A stretch of 43,826 nt of DNA from contig CAMOZZ010000004.1 in the NCBI GenBank assembly GCA_946631165.1, forward strand, positions 1 to 43,826. Direction: 5' to 3'. Position 1 is the stretch's first letter, and each line of letters opens with the position of its first letter. The position numbers and the translations under genes are program-made. Source of the stretch: an uncultured Lachnospiraceae bacterium. GTDB taxonomy: Bacteria; Bacillota; Clostridia; Lachnospirales; Lachnospiraceae. This document shows, in pieces, positions 33,801 through 41,310 of this stretch. A model generated the notes under the pieces. That model made no database searches and was not told where the DNA came from. It saw only the letters and a program-made list of their open reading frames with translations.

Positions 33801-35473
33801 TGTGCAGATGCATAACGGTACAGATATTCGGAAGAATCGCCGCCCTTGTAGATCTTGTCCAGGTACATCCATACTGGCTTATTCTTGATCCTCGGCCGGA
33901 AGAACCAGTAAGCCAGCCGGATCAGGATGAAGACCCATGCCCTTTTCCGGTCCGTCCGTGCGCGGAACATCTCTTTTAAGAGCATCTTTTCTCTTTCCCG
34001 ATGGTCTTTTTTCTCCGTTTCCTTGTTCATCCGTCGGACACGCAGACCGTCTTCACGCCTTGTCATCAGGAACGGCGTCTCTTTTCCGAACCACCAGTAG
34101 CTGTTCGTAAAGCGGTCGCTCATGCGGCTGAAATGGGATTCAAATTTATATCTGACCTTGATCGGTTCGCCTTCCACATCCGCCATGCAGAAAATATGAA
34201 TATCGTTTACAGACGCAAGCGGTATTTCCAGATGGAATGAATGATTTTTGTAGATGCTGACGCCGAACACTTTTTCAAGGCCGTAACGTTCATTGTAAAC
34301 AGGCCTGATCTTATGGCCGCCGGCCAGGAAATACACATCCGAAGCCATGGAATAAACCAGCGGATGAATCGTGCCGTCAATATGCAGGATACCTTCCCGG
34401 TAATCCATAAAGGCAATATTCGTATTCAGGTTGGCGATCGTGTTCATCAGTACCCTGCCGCCGGAATAATACGCCTTTCCGGCGAGATACTGTTTCCTGT
34501 ACCGGTACTCTTTTCCGTATTTGAACATGCAGAACGTCCACTTGAAAGAATCGCCGATCACGCATTCAGGGATCCTGTGCGCATTCAGGATCGGATCATC
34601 GTCGAGCAGGCTGATCATATCGCCCATAAGGCCCAGCACTTCCCGTTCCTGTCCTTCCGGGACCACATGCTTATTTCTGTTATTCAGATTTGCGGTCAGC
34701 TTCTTCTGGGTGGAGAACATCGCATGGTATTGAATAAAGAAAGGAATGCTTCCCTGTTTTTCCTTCTTTTCCGTAAGATAGGGAATCCAGAAATCCGTAT
34801 AGGATTTTGTATAGAAATCCGGTTCATACACGCCGTGAAAATACCGGATATCCCCCTCTCTTTCCCTGACATTGAAATACTTCCTGCATTTCACGTAAAC
34901 GACAGACATTTTCTCTGCGAGCATGTCAAGGAAGAACCTGCGTTCCGCGTCCAGTCCGAGTTCGGGGAAAACGGGCGTGTTTTTCAGCAGGCTGCTCTTT
35001 ATGAACGTTCCGCCGAAATAAAAAGGATAACAGTTGTATTTTTCGTTCAGGTCAATAAGCAGCGATTCCCTTTCGGTGTCATCCCATGCAAAACTGTCGG
35101 GCTCTCCGTCCGGCCGGATCTTCTGCAGCAAAAAGATCGACTGGGAAGGGAACTGCTTCCTTCTTTTATCCATTTCCGCAAGCGTCCCGTCGGACCATGT
35201 GTCGCCGCTGGTGATCTCCGTCACGAAATCGCCCCGGACCCTTGCGGCAGCATCCTTTATGATCGCAGCTTCCCCGCTGTCCGCAAAATCCTTCACGGTC
35301 TCGATCTTCGCGTTTTCGGGAAGCCCGAGCCCTGCGGTGAAATCTTCCGCCGCATTGTACAGCAGGAACTGGACATCCTGTTTGTACGATGCCAGTTCCT
35401 TCCCCAGAAAAGCTTTTGTCTTTTCGTTGTTATCCTTATCCTTCGTTACATTCCAAATAACAGAATATCTCAT
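30893..35473 (-). CDS. Giant multidomain teichoic-acid-type polymerase (tandem CDP-glycerol glycerophosphotransferase domains)
   Basis: This 1526-aa protein extends a polyol-phosphate polymer from CDP-activated units at the inner membrane face. The N-terminal ~200 residues resemble a degenerate GT-A domain (GDFVTEITSGDTWSDGTL). A region of unknown fold (about 200-500) follows. The first glycerophosphotransferase-like domain (about 530-900) has QHGMSVQK (near 634) where others have WHG, and TDFSGIQFDFAY (near 802). The second (about 960-1330) has a normal WHGVPLKK (near 1055) and TDYSSVFYDY (near 1224). A C-terminal Rossmann-like part (about 1345-1526) resembles part of a GT-B enzyme. Related TagF/TarF-type proteins are roughly half this size. 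Confidence 0.88.
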   Translation of the reverse strand: MRYSVIWNVTKDKDNNEKTKAFLGKELASYKQDVQFLLYNAAEDFTAGLGLPENAKIETVKDFADSGEAAIIKDAAARVRGDFVTEITSGDTWSDGTLAEMDKRRKQFPSQSIFLLQKIRPDGEPDSFAWDDTERESLLIDLNEKYNCYPFYFGGTFIKSSLLKNTPVFPELGLDAERRFFLDMLAEKMSVVYVKCRKYFNVREREGDIRYFHGVYEPDFYTKSYTDFWIPYLTEKKEKQGSIPFFIQYHAMFSTQKKLTANLNNRNKHVVPEGQEREVLGLMGDMISLLDDDPILNAHRIPECVIGDSFKWTFCMFKYGKEYRYRKQYLAGKAYYSGGRVLMNTIANLNTNIAFMDYREGILHIDGTIHPLVYSMASDVYFLAGGHKIRPVYNERYGLEKVFGVSIYKNHSFHLEIPLASVNDIHIFCMADVEGEPIKVRYKFESHFSRMSDRFTNSYWWFGKETPFLMTRREDGLRVRRMNKETEKKDHREREKMLLKEMFRARTDRKRAWVFILIRLAYWFFRPRIKNKPVWMYLDKIYKGGDSSEYLYRYASAQKEDIKHYYLIDKKTSDYKRLKKDGYKPLVRGSIKHRLIFMMADMMVISNSTVYAFNNFGMINSSYIRDLPDFHVCCVQHGMSVQKIAVAQQRLRDNTRLYFCASKYEIRNLMHPVYDYQGYDAIKLTGVPRYDGLVNDDKKQIMISPTWRMQAAAPVRTSEGEQRDYNPLFKESTYYKVFNSLINDERLISAARKYGYKIKYVLHPIVSSQVDDFDKNDYVDIIPAVGDMSYERMFCESSLMVTDFSGIQFDFAYMRKPLVYLHHKDIPQHYEEGSFFYDTMAFGEICHDNDELISLLTEYMANGCRMKPEYVARADDFFYYSDHNNCERIYKEMLAYQDKYILNEKDIHPVPLLTLDVNERKAAAERCDALLKKEGMTPGRRTINDQYFDRPVEPRTALILGLGKNVRGNMQYILNEMNHSSYFANYKIYVRGDSETKPVIDEYIRKNGWNRTSVVTNDGDYAVLMETCQVLITEVYFPQGWVKKPGQIVINTWHGVPLKKVGLAKNSKNIHKDGNTQRNFIEADYLLYPNDITRDIMLKSYAVRDLTHGKAVMLGYPRTGGMLSVSEETGSIMRSVLAPNGERLYAYMPTWKDYLDEEKVVADSRALLDYLDEHLPDDRILYCNLHHKINDSIDYSAYRHIKQFPKTIDSYALLAVTDALITDYSSVFYDYLASEKQIILFCDDYELYMKKRGMGMDLMSLPFDIARTKEEVVEALARGKTYDDTAAFKEFCEYDSPESPRLLSELIIHEHMNDICLEPVERTGKKKVMVFSESCQRSFATDQLYAVSDALDREKTELYMSCEMLAVDANKKSAYPLLRVNPVIGVMKEYHFGARAKCLLDLYHAGKVSLKDAMDYLQYEFALHAKRMYGSADFDTVCIYDVLTPELLLSLSFMKADIRLFITDDMAEAVNGGDTFLKDAIEYAAGKCSAVYRLSDPGSDPAGSGDVLKGIPVLTDPAAVQKAVVG

Positions 35474-35521
35474 ACAGGTTCCCCACGTTTCTTCTGTATT
35501 ATAATAACGGCGCGCCGCTTT

Positions 35522-36616
35522 TTACTGTTCCATGGCCTCCCGCTGATGTCTGAAACTGGCACACAGTCTTTCATACATCCCGGGCAGATCGACTGCAGGT
35601 TTCCAGCCGAGTCCCATCAGTCTGTCAGCGGACAGTTTTATCTTCACATCCGGCGCATAGCCGAATTTGAGTGCATCCTCCGGTATATCAAAGATCACAC
35701 TGCTCCTGCCTCCGCCAATCTGTGCAGAGACCAGCTGTGCCATATCCCGGATCATGATGGATGTTGCCGGATTCACGACTGTATAAGCAGTCCCGCACTC
35801 CCCTTTGAACAGGATCGTGAAGATCCCCGTCACTGCATCCGCGGTATAACAGTAATTTCCCCAGGATTCTCCCCTGGTGTGCAGCACGATATCCTCTCCC
35901 GCCATTGCGCTTTTCGCGAACTGTGCGAAAACACGGCCTTCCGAGACATCGACGCCGGCGCCGAAAGTCTGCGCCAGTCTCGCGCTAACAGCTTCCACGC
36001 CGTATTCCCGGTAATAGCAGGCGCACATCAGTTCGCAGACTCTCTTGCTCTCCGAATAGCAGCTGCGGACGCTCTTAAGATCAATATAGCCGAGATCTTC
36101 TTCACGGATCCTGTCCTTTTCCGGATCCGTCACGCCGAACGCCTCCATGGAAGAGATGTAGACCATCTTTGCGCCGGCACGTTTTGCGAGTTCCAGCATA
36201 TTCTTTGTGCCGCCGATCGCGATTTCCATCGTTTCAACAGGCTGCGTGACAAAGAATTTTGAGGCTGTAGGGGAAGCCGCATGGATAATGATATCCGTAT
36301 CCTCCGGCAGTCCCGCATCCCTGACGTCACCGTATACCGGGACAAGCGCCGGCCTCTCCAGAAGTCCCTGATACAGTTTCCGTGTTTTCGCCTCATCCCT
36401 GCAGAGGGCATAGACGGTGAGCGGGATACCATGTTCCCTGGATACCGTCAGCAGCGCTCTGACAAGCGCCTGTCCGACAAGTCCCGTAGCGCCGGTCACC
36501 AGTATTTTCTTCCCGTCCAGTGTTTCGTACGGGAGCGCCGTGTGCGCGATCCGCAGGAGATCCTCCGCAAATACCGGATCTCCTTTCGCTTCCATAAGCA
36601 ATTCCTTATCTGTCAT
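35522..36616 (-). CDS. NAD-dependent epimerase/dehydratase (extended SDR)
   Basis: This 364-aa extended short-chain dehydrogenase binds NAD(P) through VTGATGLVGQ (Gly42-Gly48 region) and has the catalytic YSESK (Tyr-x3-Lys). Such enzymes alter nucleotide sugars. The ORF track starts at 36688, inside the preceding gene; the ATG at 36616 (MTDKELLMEAKGD) follows AGGAACAGG and lies 16 bp after the cytidylyltransferase stop. The adjacent TarI-like enzyme suggests a CDP-linked substrate, but the sequence does not show which. It is not a TarJ-type alcohol dehydrogenase. Confidence 0.85.
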   Translation of the reverse strand: MTDKELLMEAKGDPVFAEDLLRIAHTALPYETLDGKKILVTGATGLVGQALVRALLTVSREHGIPLTVYALCRDEAKTRKLYQGLLERPALVPVYGDVRDAGLPEDTDIIIHAASPTASKFFVTQPVETMEIAIGGTKNMLELAKRAGAKMVYISSMEAFGVTDPEKDRIREEDLGYIDLKSVRSCYSESKRVCELMCACYYREYGVEAVSARLAQTFGAGVDVSEGRVFAQFAKSAMAGEDIVLHTRGESWGNYCYTADAVTGIFTILFKGECGTAYTVVNPATSIMIRDMAQLVSAQIGGGRSSVIFDIPEDALKFGYAPDVKIKLSADRLMGLGWKPAVDLPGMYERLCASFRHQREAMEQ

Positions 36617-36632
36617 TTTCCTGTTCCTGTTC

Positions 36633-37388
36633 TCAGTGCGGTCCGTTTCCGATCCGGTTCGTGATGCCGAGACCGAATGCCTGCTCATTCTCCCTGTATG
36701 TGATCAGGGCCCTGAACATGTAAACGTCTTCCGGCGTGGTAACTTTGATATTCCCGCGGTTGCCCTCGACCATGTGCGCCGTTTTCCCGAGATGTCTGAT
36801 CATATTGCAGGAATCCACCAGATCCTTATAGCCTTCCGGCCTCTTCCTGATCTCTTCATGCGCCTGCAGGATATCCGCAAGCAGGAAACTCTGCGGCGCC
36901 TGGGCAGCATAGGTATTCTTCCGGTTCGGGACATCCTCCACAATATTGCCATCTTCGCTGATCATGATCGTTTCAAAACAGGGCGTACAGGTGATCGCAT
37001 TGCCATGTTCCCTTACGCCTCTGATGTTCGCGGAGATCACTTCCCTGGAGATGAACGGCCGCACGCCGTCATGGATCAGCACGACCGAGTCCCCGGGATT
37101 CTCCTTCTCCGCCGCCTTCAGGGCGTTATAAACGGAATCCAGCGCGCTGGTGCCGCCCGGCAGCACTCCTGCCACCTTCGACAGTCTGTATTCGTCTACC
37201 AGCGTGTTCATATAATCCAGATAATCCGCGATGATGGCAATGTAGATCTTATCGATCTCCTTATGATACTGGAACAGCTGCAGGGTATGCACGATGACCG
37301 GTTTCCCGTTGATCTCCAGAAACTGTTTCGGGATTCCGGCGCCCATTCTCACGCCGCTGCCGCCGGCAAATATGATCGCTATGTTCAT
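36633..37388 (-). CDS. IspD/TarI-like cytidylyltransferase 1
   Basis: This 251-aa enzyme of the IspD/TarI family transfers CMP from CTP to a polyol phosphate. Motifs: the nucleotide loop FAGGSGVRMG with PKQFLEINGKPVI, GGTSALDSVYNAL and HDGVRPFI. In the polymer operon, between a glycerophosphotransferase and an SDR, a role as CDP-polyol synthase (TarI-like) is more likely than isoprenoid synthesis. It diverges from cytidylyltransferase 2 (40572-41309), so the two may make different CDP-polyols. The C-terminus (GITNRIGNGPH) extends slightly past the usual end. Confidence 0.87.
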   Translation of the reverse strand: MNIAIIFAGGSGVRMGAGIPKQFLEINGKPVIVHTLQLFQYHKEIDKIYIAIIADYLDYMNTLVDEYRLSKVAGVLPGGTSALDSVYNALKAAEKENPGDSVVLIHDGVRPFISREVISANIRGVREHGNAITCTPCFETIMISEDGNIVEDVPNRKNTYAAQAPQSFLLADILQAHEEIRKRPEGYKDLVDSCNMIRHLGKTAHMVEGNRGNIKVTTPEDVYMFRALITYRENEQAFGLGITNRIGNGPH

Positions 37389-37399
37389 GGCTCGCTCCT

Positions 37400-39076
37400 T
37401 TATGCTATTCCGGCGCCCGGAGGGACGATCCTGTCATCCCGCAGGCTCCTGATCATTTTCATTTTTTTCTCATTGCGTTGCACGCCGTCTGTGATATCCT
37501 GCGGCATTTTTCCGAAGAGGACGGCATCAAGGATCTTGTCCGCACTGTTTCCTGCGGTCCCGCCGAAAGCGGTCTGCCGGTAACGTTCCGCCTTCTCTTC
37601 CTCATACTGCCCGCTTTTCAGCACTTCCAGCAATTCTTCAAAACTTTCCGCGACCGGGCCGGGCGCCGCTTCCCTGTAATCCAGATGGAAACCTCTTTCC
37701 TCTTCATAATCCGCCGCATCAAAGGCGTAGAAGACCATCGGCTTCCGGAATAAGGAGAACTCGTAAATGGTCGAGGAATAATCCGTGATCATGAGATCCG
37801 CCGCGGAAAACAGATCCATATTGTCTTCTGCCGGAAGATCGAACAGATTGTCATATCCCTCAACAGGCACCGGTTCCGTGATCCACGGATGCATCCTGAA
37901 TACAACCGCGTATGTCTCACCGCAAAAATGCGCCAGCGCATCAAAATCGATCCTGTCAAACGGATAATGCGCGGTCTTCTGGCTGCCGCCCCTGTATGTC
38001 GGCGCGAACAGGATGATCTTTCTGCCCGCAAGCCCCGGGAACCGTCTGCATAGCGCTGCCTTTCGTTCAGCCTGCTCCTCCGCACCGGGAATAAGCTGCA
38101 GTCTCGGCATGCCGAACGGCAGCACTCTGCACGCCGGTATGCCCCACATCTCTGCAAACACCGGGATCAGGGCTTCCGACGGCGCGATCCCCCAGGTGTA
38201 TTGCCGGTGACACGAAAACGGCGGCGAAGCCCCCGGACGGCCGTACCTGCTGTAACCGGTCGCCTTAAACCCGAGCCCGCCGTGCCAGACCTGCGTTATA
38301 ACAGTATCCCCGGAAAGCTTCAGCCTGTCAAGCACCGGTGCATGGTCATCCATGAAAATATAATCCGCTTCCGCAAGCTTTGCAAGCATATCCAGCCAGC
38401 TTTTCATGCCGAGATGCTGATCGGTGACAGCCATTCTGGCGGATGTCATGATCCGGAAACGGCCCTCTTCGTTGCGCTTCTCCAGCGCCTCTTTCAGGAT
38501 CCTGAGATTTTCGGTAAGCGTCTCCGACTGCTCGGTATAGAAAAGCACTGCCGGCTTTCCTCTGTAAGAATCGTGCTTCAGCCTGCACATCCTGTACCAG
38601 TTCCTGAAAACCGCTTCCTTTGCAGCTGTCCTCGGATCCGCCGGGCTGTATAAAACCGGGCCGGCCGTATCCGTGACCGAAAGGACCAGGCTCCCGTTCT
38701 CATCCGCTTCAGCAGCAAGATCGACTGAGAAGCCTTTTCTTCCATATATAAGAGACTCCTTATAACCGCAGATCCCGTCGTCTGCCGCGATATAACTGCC
38801 TTCCGGCGCTGTCCCTCTGCTCTCATGCAGTGCCGCTATACGATATCTGCCGGATGGCAGCATCGTGCCGTCTCCTGCATCGGCCAAATTCAGGATCAGG
38901 TCAAAAGCACCGTCCCCGGTCTGTTTCACTTTAAGCGCCGCAGCGCCTCTTCCTTTTTCATCGAAGAGTACAAAAAGACCCGGCGTGACGTTTTCCGTCA
39001 TGCCGCAGGAAAAGATCAGCTGCACGCGTTCGCGCCTGATCCTATTGATTCTGATGGACGATCCTTTCAGCTGCAT
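37400..39076 (-). CDS. CDP-glycerol glycerophosphotransferase family protein (558 aa)
   Basis: This protein transfers a polyol phosphate from a CDP donor to a growing wall polymer at the cytoplasmic membrane face. The N-terminal ~150 residues form a beta-rich domain of unknown role. The catalytic domain has QVWHGGLGFKATGYSR (near 262), LFAPTYRGG and MITDYSSTIYEF (near 433) followed by RKPMVFYAFD. GGAGAG lies before the ATG, and the start overlaps the end of the upstream transferase gene by 35 bp, indicating tight coupling. The cytidylyltransferase gene begins 11 bp downstream. Confidence 0.88.
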   Translation of the reverse strand: MQLKGSSIRINRIRRERVQLIFSCGMTENVTPGLFVLFDEKGRGAAALKVKQTGDGAFDLILNLADAGDGTMLPSGRYRIAALHESRGTAPEGSYIAADDGICGYKESLIYGRKGFSVDLAAEADENGSLVLSVTDTAGPVLYSPADPRTAAKEAVFRNWYRMCRLKHDSYRGKPAVLFYTEQSETLTENLRILKEALEKRNEEGRFRIMTSARMAVTDQHLGMKSWLDMLAKLAEADYIFMDDHAPVLDRLKLSGDTVITQVWHGGLGFKATGYSRYGRPGASPPFSCHRQYTWGIAPSEALIPVFAEMWGIPACRVLPFGMPRLQLIPGAEEQAERKAALCRRFPGLAGRKIILFAPTYRGGSQKTAHYPFDRIDFDALAHFCGETYAVVFRMHPWITEPVPVEGYDNLFDLPAEDNMDLFSAADLMITDYSSTIYEFSLFRKPMVFYAFDAADYEEERGFHLDYREAAPGPVAESFEELLEVLKSGQYEEEKAERYRQTAFGGTAGNSADKILDAVLFGKMPQDITDGVQRNEKKMKMIRSLRDDRIVPPGAGIA

Positions 39077-40202
39077 CTGTTATTCTCTCCAGCGAATGCC
39101 CGTCGCAGGCTCCCATGAAATCCTCTCTGAATTTTCTGACCTTCTCCCGGTCCCATACGCCGCAGAGCGCCTCTGTGCCGGCGGAAATAAGTTCCTCCGT
39201 ATTCCTGCATATCCTGCCGGGGATGAACGTCTCAAACGGGAAATAGAAACCTCTGCCGTCGTCGTAGGCTTCCAGATCATATGTATAGAAGATCATCGGC
39301 TTCTGATAAAGCGAATAATCGAATATGACAGAGGAATAATCCGTGATCAGAATATCTGCAGCCGCCATCAGATATTCCGTCTCCAAACGGTCCGTGACAT
39401 CAAAAAAGAAATCAGCGGCAGCTGCCGGGATCTCCGGCCTTTCCTGCACGGCGGGATGTCCCTTGTACAGCAGGACGGCGCTGTCTTTCCATGCAGCACA
39501 AAGCTTCTCAATATCCGGAAGCGCCGGCATCTGCGCGCAGGCGACATTGCCCCTGAAGGTGGGAATGAACGCGATGATCTGCTTCCCTGCAGAAACCGGA
39601 ACCGCCTGCCTGACTTTTTTCCCTGCCGCAGCAATAAACGGTTCCGAAAAGCAAATGTCCGTTCTGGCAACGCCCAGCGCTCTTACTTTCTCCCGCTGCT
39701 GATGCATGGACTGCGCATAGATCTCTTCGATGCGCTTTCCGCTTACCGGCGTCAGATCATAATCATTATAGTACGCTTCCTTCGGGGCATCATACAGACC
39801 GTAGCCGAACCGTTTAAAGGCCCCGCAGGCATGCCACACCTGGATCATCTTTGTCTCCGGTCTGATCTTCACGGCGGCCAGGACATTGCTGCTTTCGGTC
39901 AGATAAACGAGGCGTGCACGGCTGATTGCCCGGAACAGGCGGATGTACGCCCGCAGCAGCGCTGCACCTTTTTTATTCTCGGTGTCCAGGCACAGCATAC
40001 GAACTTTTTTCCCGACCTTCTTATAATGCCTGTAGTACGGCAGCAGGTTGTCCGACAGGCGGTCAAAGCGGAGCTCGAGAAGGAGAATACCGCCGTCCAC
40101 TGTATTTTTCCAGCAGAAATGCCGGTAGATCGCCGGATACAGGCCTCCGAAGATTATCTTTTTTGTGAGTGTTTTTATAATATTCATTTTCATCAAAGTC
40201 AT
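39042..40202 (-). CDS. CDP-glycerol glycerophosphotransferase family protein (386 aa)
   Basis: This second single-domain glycerophosphotransferase-like enzyme has QVWHACGAFKRFGYG (CDP-polyol site), AFIPTFRGN and LITDYSSVIFDY followed by QKPMIFYTYD. The start is uncertain. The track gives 40235, but ATGs at 40202, 40193 and 40187 are all in frame, and the first lies within a tandem 16-bp repeat. I chose 40202 (MTLMKMNIIK) because residues before it are repeat-encoded; no ribosome binding site is strong. It follows the palindromic element at 40246-40419, so it may be separated transcriptionally from the upstream glf unit. Confidence 0.85.
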   Translation of the reverse strand: MTLMKMNIIKTLTKKIIFGGLYPAIYRHFCWKNTVDGGILLLELRFDRLSDNLLPYYRHYKKVGKKVRMLCLDTENKKGAALLRAYIRLFRAISRARLVYLTESSNVLAAVKIRPETKMIQVWHACGAFKRFGYGLYDAPKEAYYNDYDLTPVSGKRIEEIYAQSMHQQREKVRALGVARTDICFSEPFIAAAGKKVRQAVPVSAGKQIIAFIPTFRGNVACAQMPALPDIEKLCAAWKDSAVLLYKGHPAVQERPEIPAAAADFFFDVTDRLETEYLMAAADILITDYSSVIFDYSLYQKPMIFYTYDLEAYDDGRGFYFPFETFIPGRICRNTEELISAGTEALCGVWDREKVRKFREDFMGACDGHSLERITDAAERIVHQNQ

Positions 40203-40203
40203 G

Positions 40204-40235
40204 CCCTGCTTCCGTGCATCCCTGCTTCCATGCAT
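40204..40235. repeat. Two tandem 16-bp units at the transferase start
   Basis: CCCTGCTTCCGTGCAT and CCCTGCTTCCATGCAT lie head to tail with one mismatch, and a degraded third unit follows. On the minus strand each unit begins with an ATG, and the 16-bp length shifts the frame between units. Confidence 0.75.
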
Positions 40236-40245
40236 CCCTACTTCG

Positions 40246-40419
40246 CGTTCAGCATCTTTTCATGGCTGAAACTGTAGAGCGGAGAGCGACAGCTCACGGC
40301 GAAATTGTCTCCAATTTTTCAACACGCTTTATTCGTTGAAAAATTGGTGTGCAGATATTTCGTCCGCGAGCGAAGCAATCGCAGCGATCCCTGTTTCAGA
40401 CATGAAAAGATGCTGAACG
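40246..40419. repeat. MITE-like palindromic element with nested stem
   Basis: The 27-bp terminal arms (40246-40272 and 40393-40419) are inverted repeats with 26 of 27 matches. At the centre is a perfect 13-bp stem, CCAATTTTTCAAC/GTTGAAAAATTGG (40311-40347), with an 11-nt loop. The DNA between arms and centre also pairs imperfectly (CGGCGAAATTGTCT against the reverse complement of the other side). No reading frame is supported; the 91-aa ORF at 40305 is a reading of the repeat. It could be a miniature transposable element or a structured RNA segment between operon parts. Confidence 0.8.
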
Positions 40420-40551
40420 GAATCAGGCCTCACTTCCCTTTCATACAGTTACTGGGCGGCTGTAAAGGCGGGATGTGCAGGCAGCAAAGCAACCGCAGCA
40501 GCCCCTGTTTCAGCACTGACAAAATGCTGAACGGAATCAGGCCTCACTTCC
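40372..40551. repeat. Two 66-bp direct-repeat copies of the element's right arm
   Basis: 40372-40437 and 40486-40551 are direct repeats of equal length, 114 bp apart. They share CTGAACGGAATCAGGCCTCA exactly and differ at scattered positions elsewhere. Copy 2 lacks about 12 bp of the inner CGTCCGCGAGC segment. The region is otherwise non-coding. Confidence 0.8.
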
Positions 40552-40571
40552 TTTTATGCTTTAAACAAATC

Positions 40572-41309
40572 TCAGGATGACAGACTCTTCAAAATTCCTT
40601 CCGCAGTGACCATATCCTGCGGATATGTCAGCTTGATATTATAATTCTCTCCCCGGACGAGCCGCACCGGGACCCCTTTTGCCTGCATGATCCCGCACGC
40701 GTCCGTAAGGATCCCGAGTTCTTCCGGTGAAAGACTGTTCATGGCGCTGAACAGTACGCTGAACCGGAAGCTCTGCGGCGTCTGCACCTGATACATCAGG
40801 CTCCGCTTCGGGATCTCGGAGATCACCTGTCCGTCGTCGCTCCGCATGATCGTGTCCACGGCAGGAACAGCTGTCGTACATGCACCGTAAGCCGCCGCAG
40901 CCGCAACATTCTCTTCAATAATACGGTCTGTAAGGAACGGTCTGGCGGCATCATGCGTCAGCACCACGGCATCACTGCCGTCCTTCATGAATTCCCGCGC
41001 TTTCAGCATCCCCTTCCTGAGGGAAGCATTCCTGTCCGCGCCGCCGGCCGTCACGGAAACACGCGAATCATCTTCCAGATACTGCGCCGCCAGCGCTGCG
41101 GTATATTCCAGATGGTCTTCCGGACATACGATAATAACCCGGTCCACTTCTTCATTCCGGAGGAACCGCTGCACGGAATGCATGATCACCGGTCTGCCGC
41201 CCAGCATCAGATACTGTTTCGGAACGTCCGATCCGGTCATTCTTCTGCCCGAACCGCCGCCCAGGACCAGTGCGAACACATAAAGCTTTTCTCCGTTTGC
41301 GATCACCAT
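40572..41309 (-). CDS. IspD/TarI-like cytidylyltransferase 2
   Basis: This 245-aa CTP:polyol-phosphate cytidylyltransferase-like enzyme has LVLGGGSGRRM, PKQYLMLGGRPVIMHS, GGADRNASLRKGM and THDAARPFL. The last two are close to IspD, so isoprenoid synthesis cannot be excluded, but the gene is 1 bp from a glycerophosphotransferase gene and inside the wall-polymer locus. It has a GGAGAA-like leader and an N-terminal extension MVIANGEKLYV. It is the last gene before the palindromic element. Confidence 0.86.
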   Translation of the reverse strand: MVIANGEKLYVFALVLGGGSGRRMTGSDVPKQYLMLGGRPVIMHSVQRFLRNEEVDRVIIVCPEDHLEYTAALAAQYLEDDSRVSVTAGGADRNASLRKGMLKAREFMKDGSDAVVLTHDAARPFLTDRIIEENVAAAAAYGACTTAVPAVDTIMRSDDGQVISEIPKRSLMYQVQTPQSFRFSVLFSAMNSLSPEELGILTDACGIMQAKGVPVRLVRGENYNIKLTYPQDMVTAEGILKSLSS

Positions 41310-41310
41310 C

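Noticed and set aside
34241-36262. Long plus-strand ORF of 673 aa (and 32261-33658, 465 aa)
   Set aside because: It lies opposite the giant polymerase and epimerase genes, is rich in His/Arg/Ile/Phe, and has no ribosome binding site or domain motif. It is a shadow of the minus-strand genes.
40305-40580. 91-aa plus-strand ORF with repeated KMLNGIRPHF segments
   Set aside because: The protein repeat only reflects the 66-bp DNA repeats, and there is no ribosome binding site. Treated as non-coding repeat.
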